Below are positions 25,057 through 32,590 of a stretch of 64,000 nt of DNA, piece by piece. Both the position numbers and the translations under genes were made by a program. Source of the DNA: Desulfurobacterium pacificum (lineage in GTDB: Bacteria > Aquificota > Aquificia > Desulfurobacteriales > Desulfurobacteriaceae); contig NZ_FXUB01000004.1 in assembly GCF_900182835.1 (NCBI RefSeq), forward strand, positions 62,001-126,000, read 5' to 3'. The stretch's first letter is position 1; each line of letters begins with the position of its first letter. The notes beneath the pieces are model-generated. The model was not told where the DNA came from. It saw only the letters and a program-made list of their open reading frames with translations, and made no database searches.

Positions 25057-26970
25057 ATGTTCGGATTTTTCAAGAAAGAGGAAGGCAAAGAGGTAGAAAT
25101 CAAGATGCCTTCGTTCCACGAAAGCGTTAACTACATGTATCAAAAAGTAAAAGAGGCAGGTCTCTCAAACGTAGCCGACAGATTTGAAGCCATGGAAAAG
25201 GTTAGATGTAAGTTCTGTAAAGAAGGCGTTTCCTGTCAGCTCTGCTCTATGGGTCCCTGCCGTATAACCCCTCAAACTCCAAGGGGCGTATGTGGGATAG
25301 ACGCTCACGGAATAGTAATGAGAAACCTGCTGATAAAAGCAAACATGGGACTGGCAGCGTACACCTACCACTGCAGAGAAGCAGCCTTAACGCTCCTTGA
25401 AACAGCTAAAGGCAACACAGTTTACGAAATTAAAGACCCTTCAAAGATAGACCTTTTGGCAGAAGTTTTAGAAGTTGATACTTCCTTGCCACTTGAAAAG
25501 AAAGCAGAAGAGGTTGCAAAGAAAGTTCTTGAAAGTCTCTCCCAAAACGACTACTCAGTGTTCGTTGAAAAGTTAGCTCCGGAAAGCAGAAAGGAAGTTT
25601 TCAGGAAGCTTGGCATTATGCCTAAAGGTCCAATGAATGAATTGGTTGACTCTGTAACTCGTTCAATGACGAACATTGATGGCGACTACATCACTTTAGC
25701 TTTGGCAGCGTTGAGAAACGGCGTAGCTTCAGCTTTCGGTAGCTTGGTTCCGCTTGAAATGATTCAAGACGCGCTTTACGGTACTCCTGAACCTCACGAG
25801 TGTCAGGTTGACTTTGGTGTTTTAGACCCTGACTACGTAAACATCCTTCCAAACGGTCATGAGCCTTTTGTAGGAATGGCTTTGGTTAAGTTAGCTAAAG
25901 ACCCTAAGTTCCAGCAGATGGGTAAAGAAGCTGGAGCAAAAGGCTTGAAAATTGTCGGTTCAATAGAAACCGGACAAGAAATGATGGCAAGGCTCAACTG
26001 CGATGACGTTTTTGCAGGTTTAACGTCAAACTGGATTTCTCTTGAATACTTCCTCTCAACGGGAGCAGTTGACGCTTTCGTTATGGATATGAACTGCTCT
26101 CTCGCAAACCTCAAGGAGTATGCAGATAAGTATAAGTTTAAACTTATTGCAGTTTCCAACATCATCGGCGTTCCGGGAGCAGAAAGGCTTGAGTATAAGC
26201 CTGGAAACGAAGAAAAGATAGCAGAAGAAATCATTAAGAAAGCTATTGAAAACTTTAAGGAAAGGAAGAACGCTCCTAAAACTGACGTTTCTAAGTTCAA
26301 GCAGAAGGCTGTGGTTGGATTTTCCGCAGAGGCAATCGTAAAAGCTTTAGGCGGCAGTTTAACTCCGCTACTTGAAGTTATAAAGAGTGGCGACATTAAA
26401 GGCGTTGTTGCACTGGTTAACTGTACATCTCTTGCAAACGGTCCTCAGGACAGCATGACGGTAAAAATTGCCAAAGAATTAATAAAGAGAGATATCTTAG
26501 TAATCGGTGCAGGTTGCGGAAACGCAGGTCTTCAAAAAGCAGGACTTGAAACGATGGAAGCCGTTGATAAGTATGCAGGTTCTAAATTAGCTGGAGTTTG
26601 CAAAGCTTTAGGTATTCCACCAGTTCTATCTTTTGGAACCTGTACCGATACAGGAAGGATTATCATGACGGTTGTTGCAATAGCAAACGCTTTAGGCGTT
26701 GACCCGTCACAGTTACCAGTTGCAGTTACAGCTCCTGAATATATGGAGCAGAAAGCAGTGATAGACGGCTTTTCTGCAGTAGCAATGGGGCTTTACACCC
26801 ACGTATCTCCAGTTCCTCCTGTAACAGGTTCTGACAAAGTTGTTAAACTTTTAACTGAAGAAGTTGAAGGTCTTACCGGCGGCAAAATTGCAGTAGGCGA
26901 TGACCCTGTTGAAGCTGCAAACGGCATAGAAGCTCACATCTTGAAGAAGAGAGAAGAGTTAGGAATTTAA
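25057..26970 (+). CDS. cooS: Anaerobic carbon monoxide dehydrogenase, catalytic subunit
   Basis: Oxidises CO to CO2 (or the reverse) at a Ni-Fe-S C-cluster; cytosolic. 637 residues, start ATG 25057 with AGGAGG six bases before it. The N-terminal cluster cysteines are CKFCKEGVSCQLCSMGPC and GVCGID (D and B clusters). C-cluster ligands are all present: His in PNGHEPF, and Cys in LNCDD, MNCSL, VNCTSL, GAGCGNAG and FGTCTDTG. No acsB, cooC or cooF follows, and a terminator ends the unit, so it is a monocistronic, stand-alone enzyme. Its electron carrier is not encoded here. Confidence 0.97.
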   Translation: MFGFFKKEEGKEVEIKMPSFHESVNYMYQKVKEAGLSNVADRFEAMEKVRCKFCKEGVSCQLCSMGPCRITPQTPRGVCGIDAHGIVMRNLLIKANMGLAAYTYHCREAALTLLETAKGNTVYEIKDPSKIDLLAEVLEVDTSLPLEKKAEEVAKKVLESLSQNDYSVFVEKLAPESRKEVFRKLGIMPKGPMNELVDSVTRSMTNIDGDYITLALAALRNGVASAFGSLVPLEMIQDALYGTPEPHECQVDFGVLDPDYVNILPNGHEPFVGMALVKLAKDPKFQQMGKEAGAKGLKIVGSIETGQEMMARLNCDDVFAGLTSNWISLEYFLSTGAVDAFVMDMNCSLANLKEYADKYKFKLIAVSNIIGVPGAERLEYKPGNEEKIAEEIIKKAIENFKERKNAPKTDVSKFKQKAVVGFSAEAIVKALGGSLTPLLEVIKSGDIKGVVALVNCTSLANGPQDSMTVKIAKELIKRDILVIGAGCGNAGLQKAGLETMEAVDKYAGSKLAGVCKALGIPPVLSFGTCTDTGRIIMTVVAIANALGVDPSQLPVAVTAPEYMEQKAVIDGFSAVAMGLYTHVSPVPPVTGSDKVVKLLTEEVEGLTGGKIAVGDDPVEAANGIEAHILKKREELGI

Positions 26971-26975
26971 TTTCC

Positions 26976-26996
26976 GCCCCCTTAGGGGGGCTTTTT
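26976..26996 (+). terminator. Rho-independent terminator after cooS
   Basis: Stem GCCCCC/GGGGGC with a TTAG-type loop, followed by TTTTT, six bases after the cooS stop. It separates cooS from the ygbA-like gene, which has its own GGAGG site downstream. Confidence 0.85.
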
Positions 26997-27015
26997 CTGT
27001 TTCAACGGAGGAATA

Positions 27016-27348
27016 ATGCCATCAAAGATAGAAAAAGAGAAAGAGACAATAAAAAAGATGATTGAAATCTACTGCTGGAAAAAACATGGAAGAGAAAGGG
27101 GAAATCTTTGTAAGGATTGTGCAGAGTTACTCAGCTACGCCTATAAACGATTGGATTTATGTCCTTTTGGTGAACAGAAACCCTCCTGTAAAAAATGTCC
27201 CGTTCATTGTTACGAAGAAACGATGAGAAGAAAAATTAAAGAAGTAATGAAGTTCAGCGGTCCAAGAATGATTGTTTACGCGCCGTTAGACTGGTTAAGA
27301 CACGAATTAAAAGAACGTTTCTTCTACTCAACTTCCCGTAGCAGTTGA
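27016..27348 (+). CDS. YgbA-like protein (nitrous-oxide-stimulated promoter family)
   Basis: Predicted 110 residues with the family layout: KIEKEKETIKKMIEIYC at the start, then CXXC pairs in LCKDCAELL, LCPFGEQKPSCKKCPVHCY and the end GPRMIVYAPLDWLRHEL. E. coli YgbA is induced by nitric oxide and helps recovery from nitrosative stress. The Cys clusters suggest a bound metal. Its 3' end overlaps the convergent Crp/Fnr-type gene by 25 nt, and a Cys-free regulator of NO-sensing type next to it fits that role. No operator is seen in its short leader. Confidence 0.82.
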   Translation: MPSKIEKEKETIKKMIEIYCWKKHGRERGNLCKDCAELLSYAYKRLDLCPFGEQKPSCKKCPVHCYEETMRRKIKEVMKFSGPRMIVYAPLDWLRHELKERFFYSTSRSS

Positions 27349-27968
27349 AGGTTTTTTATTTTGATAACGTTACCGTCTTTCTCTATCGCCCCCATTGATT
27401 TAAGTTTAGAAAGCATTCTGGAAACCGTTTCTTTAGTCAAACCCAACTCAAGAGCTGCAAGGTTCGTTTTAAAGGTTAATTTTCCATCGTTCTGATTTCT
27501 CAGTATGTACGCAGCCACCTTTGAAAGGGCGTTCTTCAACGATAAACTCTCTATTAAATTAGTAAGGTAGAGCAGCCTATTCGCCATTACGGACATAAGT
27601 TTCAAGGTTATATCGGGGTCTTCTTTCATTATGGAGATAAACGCACTTCTTGGAATAAATATAACTTCTGAGTCCTCTATAGCTTCCGCCCAAGCGGGGA
27701 ATTTACCCCCTGTAAAGCTTGCTGCTTCCCCGAAAAAGGCAGGTTCTGAAAATATCTTTATTATCTGCTCTTTGCCTCTCTGAGTTTTGAAAATTTTTAC
27801 TTTTCCTTTCTTTAAAACGTAAAAACCTTCTGCAGATTCTCCAGGAGTAAATATGACACTGCCGGCAGGATACAGCTTTTCAACTGAAATAGATGCAATT
27901 TTTGAGAGCTGGGAGTCGGTGAGGGGGGAGAGGAGGGGGATTTTTTTCAAAGCTTCAACTCTCTCCAT
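27324..27968 (-). CDS. Crp/Fnr-family regulator without Fe-S cysteines (DNR-like)
   Basis: Predicted 214 residues: cyclic-nucleotide-type sensor domain (residues 15-120, with GESAEGFYVLKKGKVKIF and FFGEAASFTGG) and a winged helix-turn-helix. The recognition helix TKETVSRMLSKL keeps Glu and Ser-Arg as in FNR, which reads TTGA half-sites. There is no cysteine anywhere, so it cannot hold the FNR oxygen-sensing cluster. DNR/NnrR-like (NO via haem) or a ligand-binding mode are options. ATG 27968 has GGAG seven bases before it; an upstream start at 28037 would run into the tRNA promoter. Confidence 0.9.
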   Translation of the reverse strand: MERVEALKKIPLLSPLTDSQLSKIASISVEKLYPAGSVIFTPGESAEGFYVLKKGKVKIFKTQRGKEQIIKIFSEPAFFGEAASFTGGKFPAWAEAIEDSEVIFIPRSAFISIMKEDPDITLKLMSVMANRLLYLTNLIESLSLKNALSKVAAYILRNQNDGKLTFKTNLAALELGLTKETVSRMLSKLKSMGAIEKDGNVIKIKNLQLLREVE

Positions 27969-27996
27969 TTTTCTTCTCCAATAACGTTCTGAAGTC

Positions 27997-28025
27997 TTGA
28001 CAATAAAAATGGTATTTCCTATATT
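27997..28025 (+). promoter_or_regulatory. Promoter of the tRNA-Val/tRNA-Asp unit
   Basis: TTGACA (27997-28002) and TATATT (28020-28025) with a 17-bp spacer is near consensus, and the expected start falls about 8 bp before tRNA-Val. It is interleaved with a weaker divergent promoter for the Crp/Fnr-type gene (minus strand TTGACG 28037-28032, TACCAT 28014-28009, 17-bp spacer). Confidence 0.75.
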
Positions 28026-28039
28026 TCCAATCGTCAATT

Positions 28040-28115
28040 GGGCGGATAGCTCAGCTGGGAGAGCGCCAGCCTTACAAGCTGGAGGTCACAGGTTCGATCC
28101 CTGTTCCGCCCACCA
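28040..28115 (+). tRNA. tRNA-Val (TAC)
   Basis: 76 bases with encoded CCA. Acceptor stem GGGCGGA pairs TCCGCCC, the anticodon loop is CTTACAA (anticodon TAC), and the T arm CAGGTTCGATCCCTG is regular. It is transcribed with tRNA-Asp six bases downstream. Confidence 0.95.
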
Positions 28116-28121
28116 CTTTTC

Positions 28122-28200
28122 GGGGACGTAGTTCAGCTCTGGTTAGAACGCCGGCCTGTCACGCCGGAGGTCGCGGGTTCGAGTCCCGTCGTCCCCGCCA
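28122..28200 (+). tRNA. tRNA-Asp (GTC)
   Basis: 79 bases with encoded CCA. Acceptor stem GGGGACG pairs CGTCCCC, discriminator G, anticodon loop CTGTCAC (GTC) in a GCCGGC-type stem, T arm GCGGGTTCGAGTCCCGT. Follows tRNA-Val in one transcript. Confidence 0.95.
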
Positions 28201-28252
28201 CTAATTACCTTCCTCCCGAACCGCCATAAAAACTCCTCATAAGTTGTTAGAG

Positions 28253-28258
28253 TATAAT
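28253..28258 (+). promoter_or_regulatory. Candidate -10 box of ppa
   Basis: A consensus TATAAT lies 33 bp before the ppa ATG. The -35 region (AAACTC at 17 bp) is poor. Confidence 0.45.
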
Positions 28259-28291
28259 AGCAACATAAAATTTTTCATTAGGAGGAAGGTT

Positions 28292-28813
28292 ATGGACGTA
28301 AAAAAAATCCCCCCCGGCAAAAACCCACCAGAAGATATCTACGCAGTAATAGAAATCCCACAGGGTTCTAACATCAAGTATGAAGTAGATAAAGAGAGCG
28401 GCGCTATCTTCGTAGATAGATTCCTCTTCACACCAATGTTCTATCCAGCAAACTACGGTTTCGTTCCAAACACTTTAGCAGATGACGGCGACCCCATTGA
28501 CGTTTTAGTAATCTCAAGACAGCCTGTAGTTCCGGGAAGCGTAATTAGATGCAGACCCATCGGCGTTTTAGTGATGGAAGATGAGAGCGGACAGGACGAA
28601 AAAATATTGGCAGTTCCCGTTGACAAGCTTGACCTTACATTCACAAACGTTAAAGAAATAAACGATTTACCGGAAGCCACACTAAACGAGATAAAACATT
28701 TCTTTGAACACTACAAAGACTTAGAACCCGGTAAGTGGGTAAAGGTCAAAGAGTTCAAAGGCAGCGACGTTGCCAAAGAGATGATTAAAAAAGCCATTGA
28801 AAACTACAAGTAA
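28292..28813 (+). CDS. ppa: Inorganic pyrophosphatase
   Basis: Soluble family I pyrophosphatase, 173 residues, ATG at 28292 after AGGAGG. Metal-binding aspartates are in [10 protein letters not shown], and the phosphate-binding region [12 protein letters not shown] and [10 protein letters not shown] match the family. The segment [13 protein letters not shown] is the standard start, and its DNA carries the recurring A-run/C-run word (28300-28315). Confidence 0.96.
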   Translation: MDVKKIPPGKNPPEDIYAVIEIPQGSNIKYEVDKESGAIFVDRFLFTPMFYPANYGFVPNTLADDGDPIDVLVISRQPVVPGSVIRCRPIGVLVMEDESGQDEKILAVPVDKLDLTFTNVKEINDLPEATLNEIKHFFEHYKDLEPGKWVKVKEFKGSDVAKEMIKKAIENYK

Positions 28814-28817
28814 CCTC

Positions 28818-28833
28818 TCCCCCCTCTCGGGGG
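28818..28833. other. GC-rich hairpin between ppa and rimM
   Basis: CCCCCC TCTC GGGGGG forms a perfect 6-bp stem five bases after the ppa stop. It is followed by ATTAAAA rather than a T run, so it may stabilise the ppa mRNA or act as a partial attenuator ahead of rimM rather than terminate. Confidence 0.45.
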
Positions 28834-28849
28834 GATTAAAAGGGGAACG

Positions 28850-29419
28850 ATGAAAAAGAAAGGCGTTAAAGCAATCCTTGAAAGGCGCGTTAAGAGAGTT
28901 TTTGACCACAAAAACGACGTCCTCATAGGAAAAGTCGTTGGCGTTCACGGCGTAAAGGGAGACGTAAAAGTTAAACCAGAATCCGATGTATTTGAAAGGC
29001 AAATGGAATCGCTAAAAGAGATACCTATTTACAGAGGAACAAAGAAAGAAAACCTCAAGATAGAATCAATGAAACCCTACAAAGACCTCTACATAATAAA
29101 GTTTGAAGGGGTAAACGACAGAACAGCTGCAGAAGAGAGAATCGGAAGCGAAATCTGGATAGATAAAAGCAACCAGGTAGAGTTAGAAGAAGGCGAATAC
29201 TATTTCTCCGACCTTTTAGGCTGCAAAGTTATAACAGAAGATGGAAGAGAAATAGGTAAGATTGCCGAGATACTTGAACAGCCTGCAAGTCACGTATTAG
29301 AAGTAGAAAAAACTGATGGAAAAAGAATCCTGATTCCGTTTATAGAGCAGTTTGTAAAAGAGATAGACTTGAAAAACAAGAAGATAGTCGTTTCCCTGCT
29401 TGAAGGTATGGAAGAATGA
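28850..29419 (+). CDS. rimM: 16S rRNA processing protein
   Basis: Ribosome maturation factor for the 30S head. 189 residues: an N-terminal beta-barrel (IGKVVGVHGVKGDVKV) and a C-terminal PRC-barrel (YYFSDLLGCKVITEDGREIG, given short) are clear. About 23 extra residues precede the core and are Lys/Arg-rich. It overlaps trmD by 4 nt, the usual rimM-trmD order. Confidence 0.93.
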   Translation: MKKKGVKAILERRVKRVFDHKNDVLIGKVVGVHGVKGDVKVKPESDVFERQMESLKEIPIYRGTKKENLKIESMKPYKDLYIIKFEGVNDRTAAEERIGSEIWIDKSNQVELEEGEYYFSDLLGCKVITEDGREIGKIAEILEQPASHVLEVEKTDGKRILIPFIEQFVKEIDLKNKKIVVSLLEGMEE

Positions 29420-30171
29420 GAATTTCCGTTCTCACAGTTCTTCCCGGACTTTTTGACTGTTTTCTCAAAGAAGGAATAATCGGCAAAGCCGTTCAGTCTG
29501 AAAAGGTCAAGGTAAATGTTATAAACATCCGAGATTACGCCTACGATAAACACAAAGTGGTTGACGACGTTCCTTACGGCGGCGGTCCCGGAATGGTTTT
29601 AAAGCCAGAACCCATTTTCAGAGCTTACGACGATATTTCTAAAAAATTCGGAAAACCTTTTGTAATCCTCACAGAACCCTGGGGAGAAACCTTCAATCAG
29701 GAAATGGCAGTAGAACTCTCAAAAAAAGAACACCTTTTGATAATCTGCGGAAGGTACGAAGGCGTTGACGAAAGAGTAAAAACAATCGTGGACAAAGAAG
29801 TTTCCATAGGAGATTACGTTCTTACCGGCGGCGAGCTTCCTGCAATGGTAATGATGGACGCAATAATAAGGCTCATACCAGAAGTTTTGGGGAATAAAGA
29901 AAGTTTGAAAGCAGATTCTTTTATGGACAGAGGATTGTTGGGTTACCCCAACTACACAAGACCTGCAGAATACAGAGGACTAAAGGTTCCCGAAGTTCTG
30001 CTTTCAGGACACCACAAGAAGATAGAGGAGTGGAGAAAGAGAGAATCTCTCAAAAGAACGCTAAAGAAAAAACCCCAAGTTATTGAGAACCTTCTTAAAG
30101 AGGGAAAGTTAACAGAAGAAGAAAAAAGGCTGTTGGAAGAGATAAAGAAGGCGGAAACTCCGCCTGACTAA
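29416..30171 (+). CDS. trmD: tRNA (guanine-37-N1)-methyltransferase
   Basis: Methylates G37 next to the anticodon to prevent frameshifting. 251 residues of the SPOUT knotted fold. Typical segments are DDVPYGGGPGMVL, ICGRYEGVDERV, SIGDYVLTGGELPAMVMMDA and LLGYPNYTRPAEYRG. The C-terminal 50 residues are highly charged, helical and normal for the family. It follows rimM with a 4-nt overlap. Confidence 0.96.
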   Translation: MRISVLTVLPGLFDCFLKEGIIGKAVQSEKVKVNVINIRDYAYDKHKVVDDVPYGGGPGMVLKPEPIFRAYDDISKKFGKPFVILTEPWGETFNQEMAVELSKKEHLLIICGRYEGVDERVKTIVDKEVSIGDYVLTGGELPAMVMMDAIIRLIPEVLGNKESLKADSFMDRGLLGYPNYTRPAEYRGLKVPEVLLSGHHKKIEEWRKRESLKRTLKKKPQVIENLLKEGKLTEEEKRLLEEIKKAETPPD

Positions 30172-30176
30172 ATGCC

Positions 30177-30362
30177 TCAGCCAAACGCTGTACAGCTTCC
30201 AGCAGAAGTGGAAGAACCTCCCACAGAACAGGCAGAAACCTTCTTCTTAACGTTACTAGAACCACATTCAGGACACTTCACAGAATCAATCTGAGAGAAA
30301 GAAACAACAAATTTTTCAAACTCTTTCCCACAATCCTCACACTTAAATTCATATATTGGCAT
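30177..30362 (-). CDS. FmdB-type zinc-ribbon regulatory protein
   Basis: 61-residue protein from ATG 30362 (AGGAGG upstream). It starts MPIYEFKCEDCGKEFE and has a second CPECG pair, the FmdB zinc ribbon, then a Ser/Cys-rich tail. The role is unclear; family members are small putative regulators. Convergent with trmD, only 5 bp apart. Confidence 0.88.
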   Translation of the reverse strand: MPIYEFKCEDCGKEFEKFVVSFSQIDSVKCPECGSSNVKKKVSACSVGGSSTSAGSCTAFG

Positions 30363-30432
30363 ATTATTCCTCCTCTCAAATTGAACTTTCACTATCAAAG
30401 CAGAAATATAACCTATCCGTTTAGAGTTGCAA

Positions 30433-30438
30433 TATAAT
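30433..30438 (+). promoter_or_regulatory. Candidate -10 box of the ferritin-like/HD-GYP unit
   Basis: TATAAT lies 48 bp before the ATG at 30487, with an AT-rich stretch downstream. No convincing -35 box is seen. Confidence 0.4.
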
Positions 30439-30486
30439 AAAATTTAACTACGTACCTAAGTGTTCTTCCTGGTAATGGAGGGGAAA

Positions 30487-30978
30487 ATGAAAAGAAGAGA
30501 AATCTTAAAAATCCTTTTTGGTAGCCTAACTTCTTTTGTAATACCCGTAAAAGCCCCTGCCGAACAGATATTTAATACTACAACTTTCATTAACCTTTGT
30601 AATTTAGCAATTTCCCACGAATACGGAGCAATTATCCAATACATTAATCACGCTGGGTTAATCAATCAGAAAAAAATTAAAAATGTTCTACTCTCAAACA
30701 TGAGAGATGAGATATACCACGCAAGAAGGATAACTGAAATTCTTATAAAAGAAGGGGCGACTCCAACAGTGGCCATGTGGCCACCTCAAACAGGTAAAAA
30801 TCTAAAACAGTTGTTAGAAGAAGATATAAGTGGAGAAGAAGCAGCCATAAGACTATACCAACAAATCTTAGATTTAAAAGAATCCTCAAAGTACCGAGAT
30901 GATTTTCAGTTTTTCTTAAATAGAGAAATAACCCATCGTTCAAGGCTTGTGGAGCTTTCTAATGCAATTTCCCGTTAA
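30487..30978 (+). CDS. Ferritin-like diiron protein with an N-terminal twin-Arg segment
   Basis: 163 residues from ATG 30487 (GGAGGGG upstream). The N-terminus KRREILKILFGSLTSFVIPV is a signal-like segment starting with RR. The mature part is a four-helix bundle with the pattern ISHEYGAIIQYINHAG, EIYHARRITEIL (EXXH), ISGEEAAIRLY and REITHRSRL (EXXH), which provides two iron sites as in ferritin or rubrerythrin-like domains. It lacks the rubredoxin part. Its end overlaps the HD-GYP gene by 17 nt. Export and substrate are inferences. Confidence 0.7.
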   Translation: MKRREILKILFGSLTSFVIPVKAPAEQIFNTTTFINLCNLAISHEYGAIIQYINHAGLINQKKIKNVLLSNMRDEIYHARRITEILIKEGATPTVAMWPPQTGKNLKQLLEEDISGEEAAIRLYQQILDLKESSKYRDDFQFFLNREITHRSRLVELSNAISR

Positions 30979-32548
30979 ATCCATATCAGGTAAGGTTTTT
31001 TTATTCTTTACACTAATTACAATCTTAATTTTCGTTATACTTGGAACATACGTAACTCAACTCTTCAAACAACAACTTAAAACAGAATTTTTAATTAGAG
31101 TAAATGCGGAATTTCAGTTAATAAAAGGAACAAGCAATGTAGAAATAAAAGACTACGATTACTTCTATCTATATAAATTCTTTTCTTACTTTTTGCAAAA
31201 AGAACCTGACGCTCTCTATCTACGTATATACGAATTCTCCCCATCATCTCCATTGATAAAAGCAGAAAAGGAAAACTGGAATAAACTACCTTGGTGCACA
31301 AAAGACTTCTTAGAAAGACCATGTATACTAACGAAAAAAGAACTTATAAAAACCAACCCTGTACCTTTAAATCTTGAAATTGCTTACTCCACAGAAAGAC
31401 TATATACAAAGCTAAAGAATATAAAAGAAACTTTCCTGGAGTTTGAACTCGTTCTCTTTATAGCTATGATTCTCCTTGTTTTACTCAATATTCACTTATT
31501 AAAAAGCAGAATTAAATTCATTGTCTCTTCTGTAAAGTCCTGGAAAAAGGAAGGCATCAAAACGCTCACAACACAAACAGAAAATGATGAACTCACCTCT
31601 CTTACAGACTCAATAAAAGAGATGTACGATGAAATAGAGAAAGAAAGAAAAATAGATAGATTACTCCTAAACCTAACAACAAAAATACTAAAAGCTTCTG
31701 CAAACTCTTCTGGTGTCCTTGATTTCTTCAATGAAGTATCTTCTATACTCAAAAACGAATTAAAGTTAGATTACGTCAAATTCGTCAGAGACTATACCCC
31801 ACCTCCCATCAAAAAAGGTCAAAAGGTTATAAAACTAAAGGAAAATCCCCACACCTACATCGTCCTTGAAGGTGACGTCCCCTGCTGGAACGAGATAAAA
31901 GACATTGTAAAAAACATCATTGACTCCGCCCTATTATCTGTAACCGAAAGGAAAAAAGGTGAACACCTCTTTATGTCCACAATACTTGCCCTTGCAAACG
32001 CTATAGACGCTATGTCTCCATGGACAAAAGGTCACAGCGAAAGAGTAGCCAAAATAGCAGTAGAAATCGGTGAAACGCTCGGATTACCAGAAGAAACGAT
32101 AAGAAACCTGCAAATCGGCGGCATTTTACACGACATAGGCAAATTAGGTATTCCCTGTTCCATACTAAACAAACCAGAACCCCTAACTCCCGAAGAGTAC
32201 GAAAAAATAAAACAACACCCAATAATTGGCTACAAAATTCTCAGCCCAATACAAGAACTCCGTGACGTTCTCCCTATAGTTTTATATCACCATGAAAGGT
32301 GTAATGGCTCCGGATATCCAGAAGGCTTAAAGTGTGACGAAATACCTCTACCCGCAAAAATTGTAGCCGTAGCCGACGTTATAGAAGCCATGACGACAGA
32401 AAGACCTTACAAAAAAGCCTACTCTTTTGAAGATGTTCTTTCCTATTTGAAAGAAAACGCTGGGAAAGACAAACTTTTTGACCCAGAAATAGTCAAAGCC
32501 GTAGACACTATCTCAGAAAAACTCAAGAAAATCCTTAAAAGAAAGTAA
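30962..32548 (+). CDS. Membrane-bound HD-GYP domain sensor, putative c-di-GMP phosphodiesterase
   Basis: 528 residues from ATG 30962. Helix 1 (about 9-33) and helix 2 (about 163-183) enclose a periplasmic sensor of some 130 residues. A HAMP-like coiled linker (about 190-240) and a weak GAF-like segment (about 240-330) precede the HD-GYP domain. Catalytic motifs are complete: HSERVAKIA, GGILHDIGKLGIP, and HHERCNGSGYP. The ferritin-like gene overlaps the start, so the two may sense the same redox or oxygen signal. Confidence 0.9.
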   Translation: MQFPVKSISGKVFLFFTLITILIFVILGTYVTQLFKQQLKTEFLIRVNAEFQLIKGTSNVEIKDYDYFYLYKFFSYFLQKEPDALYLRIYEFSPSSPLIKAEKENWNKLPWCTKDFLERPCILTKKELIKTNPVPLNLEIAYSTERLYTKLKNIKETFLEFELVLFIAMILLVLLNIHLLKSRIKFIVSSVKSWKKEGIKTLTTQTENDELTSLTDSIKEMYDEIEKERKIDRLLLNLTTKILKASANSSGVLDFFNEVSSILKNELKLDYVKFVRDYTPPPIKKGQKVIKLKENPHTYIVLEGDVPCWNEIKDIVKNIIDSALLSVTERKKGEHLFMSTILALANAIDAMSPWTKGHSERVAKIAVEIGETLGLPEETIRNLQIGGILHDIGKLGIPCSILNKPEPLTPEEYEKIKQHPIIGYKILSPIQELRDVLPIVLYHHERCNGSGYPEGLKCDEIPLPAKIVAVADVIEAMTTERPYKKAYSFEDVLSYLKENAGKDKLFDPEIVKAVDTISEKLKKILKRK

Positions 32549-32555
32549 AATTCCC

Positions 32556-32561
32556 TATAAT
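32556..32561 (+). promoter_or_regulatory. Candidate -10 box of pheA
   Basis: TATAAT lies 29 bp before the pheA ATG (32591) in the 42-bp gap after the HD-GYP gene. The -35 region is weak. Confidence 0.4.
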
Positions 32562-32590
32562 TATTAACACCAAACCCTCTCGGAGAAAAA

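Noticed and set aside
27324-28037. Longer Crp/Fnr protein beginning at 28037
   Set aside because: Covers the tRNA promoter and adds unrelated residues; ATG 27968 has a ribosome site.
28818-28833. Rho-independent terminator between ppa and rimM
   Set aside because: Stem is strong but no T run follows on either strand; listed only as a hairpin.
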